Positions 24,861 to 33,242 of a stretch of DNA of 64,000 nt are shown here, in pieces. Every line of letters starts with the position of its first letter. The stretch's first letter is position 1. Source of the DNA: Allocatelliglobosispora scoriae (GTDB lineage: Bacteria > Actinomycetota > Actinomycetes > Mycobacteriales > Micromonosporaceae); contig NZ_JACHMN010000002.1 in the NCBI RefSeq assembly GCF_014204945.1, positions 3,805,001-3,869,000 on the forward strand, written 5' to 3'. Position numbers and translations under genes: made by a program. The notes under the pieces were generated by a model. That model was given only the letters and a program-made list of their open reading frames with translations, was not told the DNA's origin and made no database searches.

Positions 24861-26411
24861 TCAGTGCACCAGGAGTCGGCGGTCCAGATAACCCAGAACG
24901 GCATCGACGGCGCCGGGGTCGAAGTCACGATCCTCCCGCAGCCGCAACGCCTCCGCCTGAGCCGCCGCGAAGAGTTCTCCGCTCACCTCGCGATGCCGCC
25001 GCATCCGCTTGACGTTGTCGGCGAGGCGGGGATCGGCCTCCCCACCGGGGCTCAATGCCGCGACGAGGTTGCGAGCCCGCTCGCGCCAGGCCGCCGCGAC
25101 CTCCGCACTGATCTCGTTCTCGTCCCGAAGTTCGTCGAGGCGGCTCACCATCGCCTCGGTGACCCGCACCGCGATCTCCCGCTGGGCGGCGTCACGGTCG
25201 ATGCCGCCTACCTTGAGTACCTTGACCAGCCACGGCAGGGTGATGCCGGGCAGCACGAGGGTGCCCATGACGACGACGAAGGTGACGAGGATCAGCTCCG
25301 CGCGGTGCGGCAGGTTCGTCGGGAGGCTCAGCGCGGCGGCGATCGTCACGACACCTCGCATCCCGCCCCAGCCCAGAACCAGTGCTTCGCGCCAGTTGGC
25401 GGGGGTGGGGCGGCTGGTCAGGCGCAGGTTGTCGGCGAGCAGGCCGGCGCCGAGGAGCCACGCCAGGCGTACCCCGATGAGGAGCGCGCACACCGCGATG
25501 CCGGCGGTGATGGAGGTTTTGATCGATCCGTTGGCGTGCTGGACGATCGGCCGGAGTTCGAGTCCAATAAGGATGAAGGCGAACGCGGTGAGCAGCAGGT
25601 CGAGAATCTCCCAGAACGCCCGGCCGACCAGGCGTGCCTCCGCGTCGAGGACCTGGAACCGGACCGCCGCCACCGCCATCGCGGTCGCCAGCACCGCGAG
25701 CACGCCGCTCGCGCCCACCGCGTCGGCGGCGGCGTAGGCGCCGAACGGCAGCACCACGCTGAACGCCCCCGCCAGCGTCGCGTCGGTCACCCAGTCCAGC
25801 ACCTTGCGCGCGATCAGGGCGACGAGCAGCCCGATCGCGACACCGCCGATGCTGGAGACGACGAGTTCCTCGGCGGCGGCGACCCAGGAGATGGTCCCGC
25901 CGACCGCCGCCGAGGCGAGCCCGGTGTTGAAGAGCGTCAGGGCCGTCGCGTCGTTGCCGAGCCCTTCTCCCTCGATCACCGAGACCATCCGGTGCGGCAG
26001 GCCGAGCCGTCCCGCGACGCTTGTCGCCGCGACCGGGTCCGGCGGCGCCATCGCCGCACCCACCGCGAACGCCAACGGCCACGGCACCCCCGGGATCAGC
26101 CGGGTGATCAGCGCGGCCGCGGCGAACGCGCTCACGATCACCAGGGCGACCGCGAGCGCGAGGATCGGCCGCATGTTGGCCTTGAGGTGCGTCCAGGATG
26201 TCCGACTCGCCGCCGTCCAGAGCAGCGGCGGCAGCAGCACCGGCAGGATCAGGTCAGGATCAAGTTCAATCGGGGGTACGCCGGGAATGAGCGCCACCCC
26301 GATCCCGACGATCGTCAGCAGCACCGGATAGGGGAGGTTGAGCCTGCTCGCCAACGGCATGGCGACGACGAGCGCGCCGACGGCGAGGAAGAGCAGCTCA
26401 ATCCTATTCAT
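24861..26411 (-). CDS. Na+/H+ antiporter, CPA1/NhaP type
   Basis: A 516-residue cation/proton antiporter with about twelve membrane helices over residues 1-410. The core contains FAVGAAMAPPDPVAATSVAG and EGEGLGNDATALTLFNTGLA, which carry the Asp-containing ion-binding motifs (PPDPVA, GNDATAL) of the CPA1 family. A cytoplasmic C-terminal domain of about 105 residues follows. It exchanges cytoplasmic Na+ or K+ for H+. It is separated from the FtsK-like cassette by 224 bases that contain several short GAGCG-AGCG-type imperfect repeats but no gene. Start ATG 26411; the YbaK gene ends ten bases upstream, so they may be co-transcribed. Confidence 0.9.
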   Translation of the reverse strand: MNRIELLFLAVGALVVAMPLASRLNLPYPVLLTIVGIGVALIPGVPPIELDPDLILPVLLPPLLWTAASRTSWTHLKANMRPILALAVALVIVSAFAAAALITRLIPGVPWPLAFAVGAAMAPPDPVAATSVAGRLGLPHRMVSVIEGEGLGNDATALTLFNTGLASAAVGGTISWVAAAEELVVSSIGGVAIGLLVALIARKVLDWVTDATLAGAFSVVLPFGAYAAADAVGASGVLAVLATAMAVAAVRFQVLDAEARLVGRAFWEILDLLLTAFAFILIGLELRPIVQHANGSIKTSITAGIAVCALLIGVRLAWLLGAGLLADNLRLTSRPTPANWREALVLGWGGMRGVVTIAAALSLPTNLPHRAELILVTFVVVMGTLVLPGITLPWLVKVLKVGGIDRDAAQREIAVRVTEAMVSRLDELRDENEISAEVAAAWRERARNLVAALSPGGEADPRLADNVKRMRRHREVSGELFAAAQAEALRLREDRDFDPGAVDAVLGYLDRRLLVH

Positions 26412-26420
26412 TACCGGACA

Positions 26421-26942
26421 TTATGCTGCTAGATCGGTGATGACCTCCGCGTTCGGGAGCTTCTTGAGCAGCGCGCCCTCGATGAGGATCTTGCTGCCTC
26501 GGATGCCGGAGCCGATGATGACCCACGGCGTGGCGTCCACCCTGGAATCGATCAGAATCCGCCACTCGGACGGCAGGCCGATCGGGGTGATCCCGCCATA
26601 CTCCATGCCGGTGAGCTCGACGGCGTCGTCCATCGGGGCGAAGCTCGCCTTGCGGGCGTCGATCAGCCTGCGGACCGTCCCGTTGACATCGGCCCGGGTG
26701 GTGGCGAGCACGAGGCAGGCCGCGTAGGTCACCCGGTCGCCCCGCTTGCCCGCCACGATGACGCAGTTGGCGGAGACGTCGAGGCCGACCTCGTAGGCCT
26801 CGCAGAAGGCCGCGGTGTCGGCGAGGGTCGGATCGATCGGCGCGACGTAGACATCGCCGTCGAGGCCGGTGAGCGCCTTGGCGACCGGGGCCGCGAGCAG
26901 CTCGGTGGCGTCCGGTGCCGGACGCGTCTCCAGAGTCCCCAT
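26421..26942 (-). CDS. YbaK/EbsC-family aminoacyl-tRNA deacylase
   Basis: A protein of 173 residues of the YbaK/ProX trans-editing family. Recognisable blocks are SANCVIVAGKRGDRVTYAAC (with the conserved strand and Lys), RKASFAPMDDAVELTGMEYG and ITPIGLPSEWRILIDSRV. Members remove wrongly attached amino acids from tRNAs in the cytosol. I prefer ATG 26942, with GGGG a few bases upstream. ATG 26957 would overlap the stop of the AbiEi-like gene by four bases and is a real alternative. Confidence 0.85.
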   Translation of the reverse strand: MGTLETRPAPDATELLAAPVAKALTGLDGDVYVAPIDPTLADTAAFCEAYEVGLDVSANCVIVAGKRGDRVTYAACLVLATTRADVNGTVRRLIDARKASFAPMDDAVELTGMEYGGITPIGLPSEWRILIDSRVDATPWVIIGSGIRGSKILIEGALLKKLPNAEVITDLAA

Positions 26943-26953
26943 CTTCACGCCCC

Positions 26954-27871
26954 TCATCCTGGCACGCCGCTCTCGTCCGTCGTCGGCTTGCCCGGCCGCG
27001 TGCCTTCTCCGGGTGCGACCGTGCGCTCGTCGCTCTCCGCTGTCTCCGCTGTCGGGACCGGGCCTTCGTCGACGATCGCCGGGTGGCGGATCAGGCCGAC
27101 GGTGTCGACGACCTGCGTCGCCGCGTCGTAACGACCCCGATTGGTTCGCGGGCCGAGATAGAACGGTCCGCGGCCGGGCGGGCGGCGAGCCAGCAGCCGA
27201 TCGGCGACGACATCGTTGCCGCCCCGCCCGAGAAGGTAGGCGGCCCGGCTCCAGGCGCTCGCGTTGCGCCCGGCGAGGAGACGGCTTTGGGTAGCGGTGT
27301 CGACCTGCGTCGCAATTGTCGGCAACCAGACAGAAAGGCCCGCCCAGTTGTGAAAGCCGTCCGGACGGATCGATATCGATGAGATCAATCCGTCGGCGGT
27401 CTGCACCGGCAATCCACGCAGCGGATCGAACGCCTCCCTCGGCAAGGTAAGCCTGACCAGGCGAAACATGCTGAGAGCCCGGATCACGGCGGCACCCTCG
27501 TCGAGGACGATCACCTCTCGCGCCGGTGGTTTCGCGGCGAACCCGCGAAGGAAGGCCGCTGATTCAAAGCCGATGCCGACGAAGGTCTCCGATCGAACGG
27601 CGGCGAGCGCTCGCACCTCGATGAATGGGTCGCCGACGGCGATCGCCGCGCCCCGGTCGGCCGGTGCGAACTCCCAGGCACCTCTGACACGTAGGGGCAA
27701 TAACCAGCCCAAACGCCGCAGTCTCCGGGCGATCTCACCCGGCTGGAGCGATATCCCGAGCTGCCGCCGACGGCGATCCAGGTCCTCGATCGTGACGATT
27801 TCCGGCCTGTCGATCTCCAGATCGCGCAGGAGCGGAGCGAGCGAACTTGGCACAGCGCGTGCTACTGACAC
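26954..27871 (-). CDS. AbiEi-like antitoxin/transcription factor, no partner toxin seen
   Basis: A protein of 305 residues. Residues 20-80 form a winged-helix-like region (EIVTIEDLDRRRRQLGISLQ, GEIARRLRRLGWLLPLRVRG), and the following region matches my memory of the AbiEi type IV antitoxin family (DPFIEVRALAAVRSETFVGI). The last 45 residues are acidic and Thr/Pro-rich. I start it at GTG 27871, with GGAG nine bases upstream; the upstream ATG at 27979 adds sequence of non-coding character. AbiEi normally precedes AbiEii, but the gene behind it encodes a YbaK-type deacylase, so it looks orphan or paired with something new. Confidence 0.6.
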   Translation of the reverse strand: MSVARAVPSSLAPLLRDLEIDRPEIVTIEDLDRRRRQLGISLQPGEIARRLRRLGWLLPLRVRGAWEFAPADRGAAIAVGDPFIEVRALAAVRSETFVGIGFESAAFLRGFAAKPPAREVIVLDEGAAVIRALSMFRLVRLTLPREAFDPLRGLPVQTADGLISSISIRPDGFHNWAGLSVWLPTIATQVDTATQSRLLAGRNASAWSRAAYLLGRGGNDVVADRLLARRPPGRGPFYLGPRTNRGRYDAATQVVDTVGLIRHPAIVDEGPVPTAETAESDERTVAPGEGTRPGKPTTDESGVPG

Positions 27872-28173
27872 TTGACATAACTCCAGGCAACAATATGGTC
27901 TATAAGTGTGATGTACGTCAGAGATCCGACAGGAGGGGTGACGCGCCGGTAGAGCCAGGTGAAGGGCCAGATATGGCATCCCCGTGACTCTGGTGCCCAG
28001 CCGTTATTGCAGGTCACCCGGTGTTGGAAAACCTTTACTTGCGTAATCGACGTTCTCCGTGCCTAATGTTATGATAAGAAACCGCATCAGGTCAACGCTT
28101 CAAAGTGACTACTTGCCACCCATGGTCACCTCGTGGTGCGATCAGGGGGCCAGTTCGAGGAAGGTAGAACTAC
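27872..28173. other. Divergent intergenic region upstream of the AbiEi-like and GntR genes
   Basis: About 300 bases with lower GC than the surroundings. On the minus strand, TATAGACCATATTG-like sequence near 27892-27905 is a plausible -10 region for the AbiEi-like gene. On the plus strand, TAATGTTATGAT (28064-28075) with TTGCGT (28039-28044) is a possible promoter for the GntR gene. No RNA gene or coding frame is convincing. Confidence 0.4.
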
Positions 28174-28395
28174 ATGTCGAGTCCCAAGTACCGTCAGCTC
28201 GTCGCTGACATCCGCGAGAAGATCTCCTCCGGTGAACTTGCGGCCGGAGCACAGATCCCCTCCACCGCGGAGCTCTGCTCGCAGTACAGCGTCAGCGCGA
28301 CCGTGGTCAACCAGGCCGTGCTGATCCTCGACGCGGAGGGCCTCATCGAGGGCGTTCCCGGAGTCGGCCGCTTCGTGAAGAAGAAGGAAAAGTAG
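28174..28395 (+). CDS. Minimal GntR-family regulator (DNA-binding domain only)
   Basis: A 73-residue protein that is almost exactly one GntR winged helix-turn-helix: YRQLVADIREKISSGELAAG, then IPSTAELCSQYSVSATVVNQ and a wing ending VPGVGRFVKKKEK. The effector-binding/dimerisation domain of normal GntR proteins is absent, and the lysine-rich tail ends the protein. A GGAAGG Shine-Dalgarno precedes ATG 28174. Such stand-alone domains occur widely in actinobacteria, often beside mobile or integrated elements. The target is unknown; the divergent AbiEi-like gene and the helicase behind it are the obvious candidates. Confidence 0.85.
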   Translation: MSSPKYRQLVADIREKISSGELAAGAQIPSTAELCSQYSVSATVVNQAVLILDAEGLIEGVPGVGRFVKKKEK

Positions 28396-28445
28396 ACCGT
28401 GATCTGAGCTGGTGGTGAGGCTCTCGACCGAGCAATGCCACCAGC

Positions 28446-31400
28446 TCAGCCCACCGCGGCGTAGTGGAAGACGTCTCCCGGTAGCGCCCGCTCCAGCTGC
28501 CACACGATCCGGATCGGGCGATCCCGCTCATGCGAGACATAGCTCATCGGCCCGGCGTAAAGGTAGGGCGGTGCTCCCCAACCCTCGTCGCGCTTGGACT
28601 CCCGCAGGAACAGGTGCACCGACGTGCCCCGCGCCCGCTGGTTCAGGTACCGCTCCGCGGTCGGCGTCGCAATGCCGAGGGTGCTCTGCGACTCCCACTG
28701 GAACAGCCGCTCCGTGATGGCCCGGTCGTGATAGAGCGTGGTCGGCGAGTAGTGCTGCTCGGCCTTGTCGATCGTGACGAAGAGCAGGTCAGCCTGGTGC
28801 TCAGCCACCCATCGCACACCCTCGCGCATGTTCGCCGGCTTGGCCACCCCGAAGGCGGCGAGTGCCTCGTTCTTCGAATACCGGGCGTGCACCCGTAGCG
28901 GCACCTCGGCATCGACACCGGGGGTCACCCGGTGGATCTCCTCGTGCAGCAGGCCGAGAATCGATCGGAGTTCCCCGCACCGCTCGGTGTTCTCCAGCAG
29001 CCGCGCGAGTCTCGTCTCCACCTCGGACGGTTCGCCGGTGCCGTTCCACAGCGCGGCGTCGAGCATCGCGAGCAGCCTGTGCTCCCTCGATGCCGCCGGC
29101 CGCCGCCCGTCGAGGACATCGGCGATGAACGTCAGCCGCTCGTCGTCGTCGATGTGCAGCATGCGCCCGAAGGCCCTGCCCAGCGTCTCGTCGGACGGGG
29201 AGACCTCTGCCGGGATGAGCCCCGCTGTCCGGCGCAGCGCGGTCCACCCGCCCCGGCGCCGGTAGAGGTCCTCCAGCTCCCACCCCGTCTCCCGCAGGAA
29301 CAGGTCGAGTGGCACGTCACCGAGGTGACGCAGCTCCCTGGCCAGGTCGGGCCAGCTCAACCGGAGGGCCTGCTTGACGTTGTCGAGCACGATCTCGCGT
29401 ACGTCCCGATCCAGGTCGATCACGCAACCGGCGGGCAGGGTGGCGAAGCCCTCGTCGACCTCCGCCACCAGCCGGGTCCGGCTCAGCCCGGTCAGCGCGC
29501 GCAGCTTGCGGTCGAACCGGAAGGACCGGTGCTGGTTGCCGATGAAGTCCAGGACGGTCAGGCAGGGTTTCTCCTCGGCGAGCCGCAGACCACGGCCGAG
29601 CTGCTGCAGGAAGACCGTGGCGCTGTCGGTCGGCCGCAGGAACAGCACGGTGTCGACCTCGGGGATGTCGACCCCCTCGTTGAACAGGTCCACCGAGAAG
29701 ATCACCTTGATGTCACGCTTTCGCAGATCCCGCAGCGCCTGTGCGCGTACCTCCGAGGGGGTTGCCGACGTGACGGCGACCGAGCTGACACCCGCGGCGT
29801 TGAACCTCGCCGCCATGAACTCCGCATGTCGCACGTCGACGCAGAACCCCAGCGCCCGCATCTTCCCCAGGTCGCCGACCTTTCGCCGCAGCGCCTCCAG
29901 CACCACGCCCACCCGGCCGCCGTCGTCGGCGTAGACCTGGGAGAGCGCGGCCTGGTCGTAGCCTCGCCTCCAGGGCAAAGACCGAAGATCGACCCCATCG
30001 TGTACGCCGAAATACTGGAACGGCGCCAGCAGCCCTCGCTCGATCGCCTCCCAGAGCCGCAGCTCGACCGCGATCCTGCCGTCGAAGAACTCCTTGACGT
30101 GGTGGCCGTCAGCGCGCTCCGGCGTCGCGGTGAGCCCCAGCAGTTCCTTCGGCGCCAGCCGGTCCAGCAGCGCCCGGTAGGTCGGCGCCTCGGCATGGTG
30201 GAACTCGTCGATGATGACCATGTCGAAGTCGTCAGGCGAGAGCTGGTCCGGTGCAGCCGCACTGAGCGCCTGGATCGAGGCGAAGACATGCCGCCCATCC
30301 CGTGGCTTCGCCTCGCCCACCAGCAGCTCGCCGAACTCCTGATCCCGCATGACCAGCCGGAACGTCGCCCGGCTCTGCTGCAGGATCTCCCGGCGGTGCG
30401 CGACGAAGAGCAGCGAACCGACCTGTCCCGTCGCCGCCAGGCGCCGGTAGTCCAGCGCCGCCACAATGGTCTTCCCCGTGCCCGTCGCCATCACCACGAG
30501 ATTGCGATGGCGCCCGTGCACCTGCCGCTCCGCGTCCAACCCGTCCAGGATCTCCGACTGAAACGGGTACGGCCGGACGTCGACAGCCGCGAAATCGATC
30601 TCTACGCTCGATCCGCCTCGCTCCTTCGCCAAGGCCCGGGTCAGCCGTTCACCGTCGCGGGCCGGGTCATAGGGCTCGAATGCCGCGTCGTCCCAGTAAC
30701 TGTCGAAGGTCGCCGCGAACGTGTCGATGAGGTGGGGCTGCTCGGCCTCGGCGAGGCGCACGTTCCACTCGAGCCCATGGCTCAACGCCGACTTCGACAG
30801 ATTCGACGAACCGACATAGGCGGTGGAAAGGTCGTTGTCCCGGTGGAACAGCCAGGCCTTCGCGTGCAGCCGGGTCATCTTCGTCTCGTAGGAGACACGG
30901 ACCTGCGCACCCAGCTCGACCAGCCGATCCACAGCCATCCGATCCGTGGCGCCGATGTAGGTCGTCGTGATGACCCGGAGCCGGCCGCCGCGCTCCATGA
31001 ACTCGGCCAACTGCCGTTCCAACACCCGTACGCCGTTCCACTTCACGAAGGCGCAGAGCAGGTCGACGGAGCGAGTCGAGGCGAGTTCGCGCTGCAGCTC
31101 GAAGCCGATCTGAGGCTGACCGTGGCCGTTCATCAGGAGCGCGCTCGCGTTGAGGGGCACGATCGGGCGTTCGGGGAAGTGAACGGTACCGCCGAGTTCC
31201 CGTCGAGCGGCTATCGCGAGCAGCTCACTGCTGGCGGCGACCATCGCCTCCGGCGCCACCACCTCGGGGGCGAGCTCGATCAGGAGTTCCGTCACTCTAT
31301 TGACGATCTCCAGCTGCCGGCTCAGCCTCTCGTCGGGTTCACCCCGGACGCTTCGCAGAGCCTTGCGGGTGAGCGCTGCGATATGACGGGCCAGCGGCAC

Positions 31401-31523
31401 ATCGGCGTCGACCGGATCCAGGGACCTGACTTTGACGAGCTCTGTGTCGGACACGCTCTCGACCAGCTCGTCGAGGCTTCGGGTCATGAGGTGTTCGTAC
31501 ACGCCGGGCTTCATCGCGGTCAC
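28446..31523 (-). CDS. PLD-nuclease/DEAD-box helicase fusion with DUF3427
   Basis: A protein of about 1025 residues: an N-terminal helical region, a phospholipase D-like nuclease domain with one HKD-type motif (RLHAKAWLFHRDNDLSTAYV, then GSSNLSKSAL), a superfamily 2 helicase with Walker A MATGTGKT (Lys351) and DEFH box (VIIDEFHHAEAP), helicase C motif (QQLGRGLRLAEEKPCL), and a C-terminal DUF3427-like region ending with a small restriction-like fold (LFLRESKRDEGWGAPPYLYA). The family recurs in defence islands, and a nucleic-acid processing or anti-phage role is likely but not shown. The upstream ATG 31625 adds non-coding-like sequence; I start at GTG 31523. Confidence 0.85.
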   Translation of the reverse strand: MTAMKPGVYEHLMTRSLDELVESVSDTELVKVRSLDPVDADVPLARHIAALTRKALRSVRGEPDERLSRQLEIVNRVTELLIELAPEVVAPEAMVAASSELLAIAARRELGGTVHFPERPIVPLNASALLMNGHGQPQIGFELQRELASTRSVDLLCAFVKWNGVRVLERQLAEFMERGGRLRVITTTYIGATDRMAVDRLVELGAQVRVSYETKMTRLHAKAWLFHRDNDLSTAYVGSSNLSKSALSHGLEWNVRLAEAEQPHLIDTFAATFDSYWDDAAFEPYDPARDGERLTRALAKERGGSSVEIDFAAVDVRPYPFQSEILDGLDAERQVHGRHRNLVVMATGTGKTIVAALDYRRLAATGQVGSLLFVAHRREILQQSRATFRLVMRDQEFGELLVGEAKPRDGRHVFASIQALSAAAPDQLSPDDFDMVIIDEFHHAEAPTYRALLDRLAPKELLGLTATPERADGHHVKEFFDGRIAVELRLWEAIERGLLAPFQYFGVHDGVDLRSLPWRRGYDQAALSQVYADDGGRVGVVLEALRRKVGDLGKMRALGFCVDVRHAEFMAARFNAAGVSSVAVTSATPSEVRAQALRDLRKRDIKVIFSVDLFNEGVDIPEVDTVLFLRPTDSATVFLQQLGRGLRLAEEKPCLTVLDFIGNQHRSFRFDRKLRALTGLSRTRLVAEVDEGFATLPAGCVIDLDRDVREIVLDNVKQALRLSWPDLARELRHLGDVPLDLFLRETGWELEDLYRRRGGWTALRRTAGLIPAEVSPSDETLGRAFGRMLHIDDDERLTFIADVLDGRRPAASREHRLLAMLDAALWNGTGEPSEVETRLARLLENTERCGELRSILGLLHEEIHRVTPGVDAEVPLRVHARYSKNEALAAFGVAKPANMREGVRWVAEHQADLLFVTIDKAEQHYSPTTLYHDRAITERLFQWESQSTLGIATPTAERYLNQRARGTSVHLFLRESKRDEGWGAPPYLYAGPMSYVSHERDRPIRIVWQLERALPGDVFHYAAVG

Positions 31524-32137
31524 CCAGCGCACTCTACGGAAGGTTGACCACGGGCGTTTTGGAGAAGCGATGAGCCGCCTGCCGTAACGCGGAGGCTGGC
31601 GACGCAGCGGATGCGTGTCGATACTCATCGTTTTTTCGGCCACGATCTACGTCATCCATGCTGGCGGGAGGCAATCATGGATCGCAATCCCGTACCCATA
31701 TCGACTCCCATCGACCTGGATGGACTTCGGCATTTCGCCGAAAGCTCAAGGCGGATGCAAATGTCGAGCTGCAGCCGGGTGTCGAATGAGTCCGACGCGG
31801 AGGCGCGGTCTGCTGGCTGGTCGGCTTGGCGATGTTCTAATAGCGACTGCGAGTACTGCTGGCGGCGGACGATACGGAATCGGTGGACAACGGATGCGAG
31901 TGGTCAAGATGTACGCGGCGACAGATTCCGTCCCAATACGAGACGCAGGGCGGTTAAGTGGCTTGATACTCAATTAGTCAACGATGCTAGCTGGGTAAAA
32001 TTACGTGTCTGATAGATGGTTTTTATTGCTATTTGTCTATCAGCGTTTGCGTTCGTGGGCAACGTAGGTGACGAGATTGATCAGTTTTCCTGGGTGTCTA
32101 GTGTCCGCCAAGTAGTCATTAGTCGTATTCTTATAAC
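31524..32137. other. Gene-poor, low-GC stretch between helicase and next gene
   Basis: About 600 bases in which GC falls clearly below the flanks, most strongly after 31980. Short overlapping open frames (for example 31615-31977 and 31677-32012) show no recognisable motif, and I do not call them. A T-run (CGTTTTTTCGG) near 31630 and direct AT-rich tracts are visible. It may be the scar of an insertion or a decayed gene. Confidence 0.45.
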
Positions 32138-32659
32138 ATGGCAGATGAAGACAGGCGCAGCAGCAAAACGCGACGAATTATAGTTTTTGTGTTAGTTGCC
32201 ACGGGTCTTGTTGTGCTTGGGGGTGCCGGGTTGACATTTCGGATTTATGACCAGGCCACAAAGGTCGACCGCTCCCAGCCAGAAGTGGTGGTTCGTGAGT
32301 ATATTGTGGCAGTGCTAAACAGGCGTGACGATGCAAAGGCTGCAATATACTCGTGTGAAAATAGTCAAGGATTAATGTCTATTCTCGAATTGAGAAGCTC
32401 TTTAGAGTCTGACGAACGTAAGTTCAATCTCTCAACTCAGGTTTCGCTAGCGCGGCTTTCTCGCGATGGTTCAGGAAGGGTTGACGCAGACTTGGAAATC
32501 TTGCAACAAGGCAGCGGTGGCGCTACCCAAGATAGGCAGCACTGGAAATTCACGATGGTTCAGGACGATGGGTGGCGGGTTTGTGGTGCTGAACGCCTGC
32601 CTGACCCCATACCTACGCCGACTCCATCACCGTCTACTACTCAACCCACAGCTCCGTAA
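32138..32659 (+). CDS. Membrane-anchored low-GC hypothetical protein, NTF2-like
   Basis: A 173-residue protein with a basic cytoplasmic N-terminus, one membrane helix (IIVFVLVATGLVVLGGAGLTF), an extracytoplasmic domain of the DUF4878/NTF2-like kind (PEVVVREYIVAVLNRRDDAK, with Cys near CENSQG and VCGAERL that could pair) and a Pro/Thr tail. Codon use is AT-rich (ATA, TTA, AAT, TTT are common), quite unlike its neighbours, which suggests recent acquisition. It is convergent with the type IV-like operon and overlaps its last gene by 23 bases. Confidence 0.7.
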   Translation: MADEDRRSSKTRRIIVFVLVATGLVVLGGAGLTFRIYDQATKVDRSQPEVVVREYIVAVLNRRDDAKAAIYSCENSQGLMSILELRSSLESDERKFNLSTQVSLARLSRDGSGRVDADLEILQQGSGGATQDRQHWKFTMVQDDGWRVCGAERLPDPIPTPTPSPSTTQPTAP

Positions 32660-33242
32660 CCTCGACAGGTCTCGTGGGCGGCAGCTTCCCGTTTGTCGCC
32701 CACCGATACCAGTCGGACTCCTTCGCGACCCGTACCTCAACGCGGTCATGCCCCGCTGAGTAGGCCTCGGTGACCGCCCGCAGCCCTCGTTCCTCGCCGT
32801 CCGGCCCGACAGCCACCACCCGACGACCGGTGAGGTGGCCGACTTCGCGAGCGTGCGCAGCGATCCGGATGGCCGGCGAGTCAAGGGAGACCAGCGTCGA
32901 GGGCGGCTCCCCGGGATGCCCGGGCCCATGGGTCGGCAGATCGCTACGCAGCGTCTCCAACCACACCCGCTCAGCGGGTATCAACGACGCGAAGACCTCC
33001 AGCCGGTCCTCTTCGGATCGGTACCACTCCGCCTCCGGCATGACCGGCACCAGGCTGTGGGATCCGCGAGTGACGAGGCTGTCGGCCCGAAGGTCCATCC
33101 GCCAACCGTGTCCCGGTAGCCCGATGATGACGCGCTCACCGCGCAGGGCCGATGGCGGAACTGATAACGCCGGCACGGGCACGATGGGCGCCGGCGCACT
33201 CCGCCATTCCGATGCCCAAGCAGCAAAGTCCGCCTCGCTCAT
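32637..33242 (-). CDS. Hypothetical protein, last gene of type IV-like operon
   Basis: A soluble protein of 201 residues that I do not recognise. It has Trp/Arg-rich segments (FAAWASEWRSAPAPIVPVPA, RVIIGLPGHGWRMDLRADS) and no signal or membrane helix. The start ATG 33242 overlaps the stop of the M23 peptidase gene by four bases; the longer frame upstream of it is a shadow of that gene. Position suggests a cytosolic partner or effector-type protein of the secretion operon, or an unrelated coupled gene. Confidence 0.7.
   Translation of the reverse strand: MSEADFAAWASEWRSAPAPIVPVPALSVPPSALRGERVIIGLPGHGWRMDLRADSLVTRGSHSLVPVMPEAEWYRSEEDRLEVFASLIPAERVWLETLRSDLPTHGPGHPGEPPSTLVSLDSPAIRIAAHAREVGHLTGRRVVAVGPDGEERGLRAVTEAYSAGHDRVEVRVAKESDWYRWATNGKLPPTRPVEVTELWVE

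Noticed and set aside
31611-32012. Short plus-strand frames in the low-GC stretch as genes
   Set aside because: Overlapping frames compete, codon use is erratic and no motif or ribosome site stands out.
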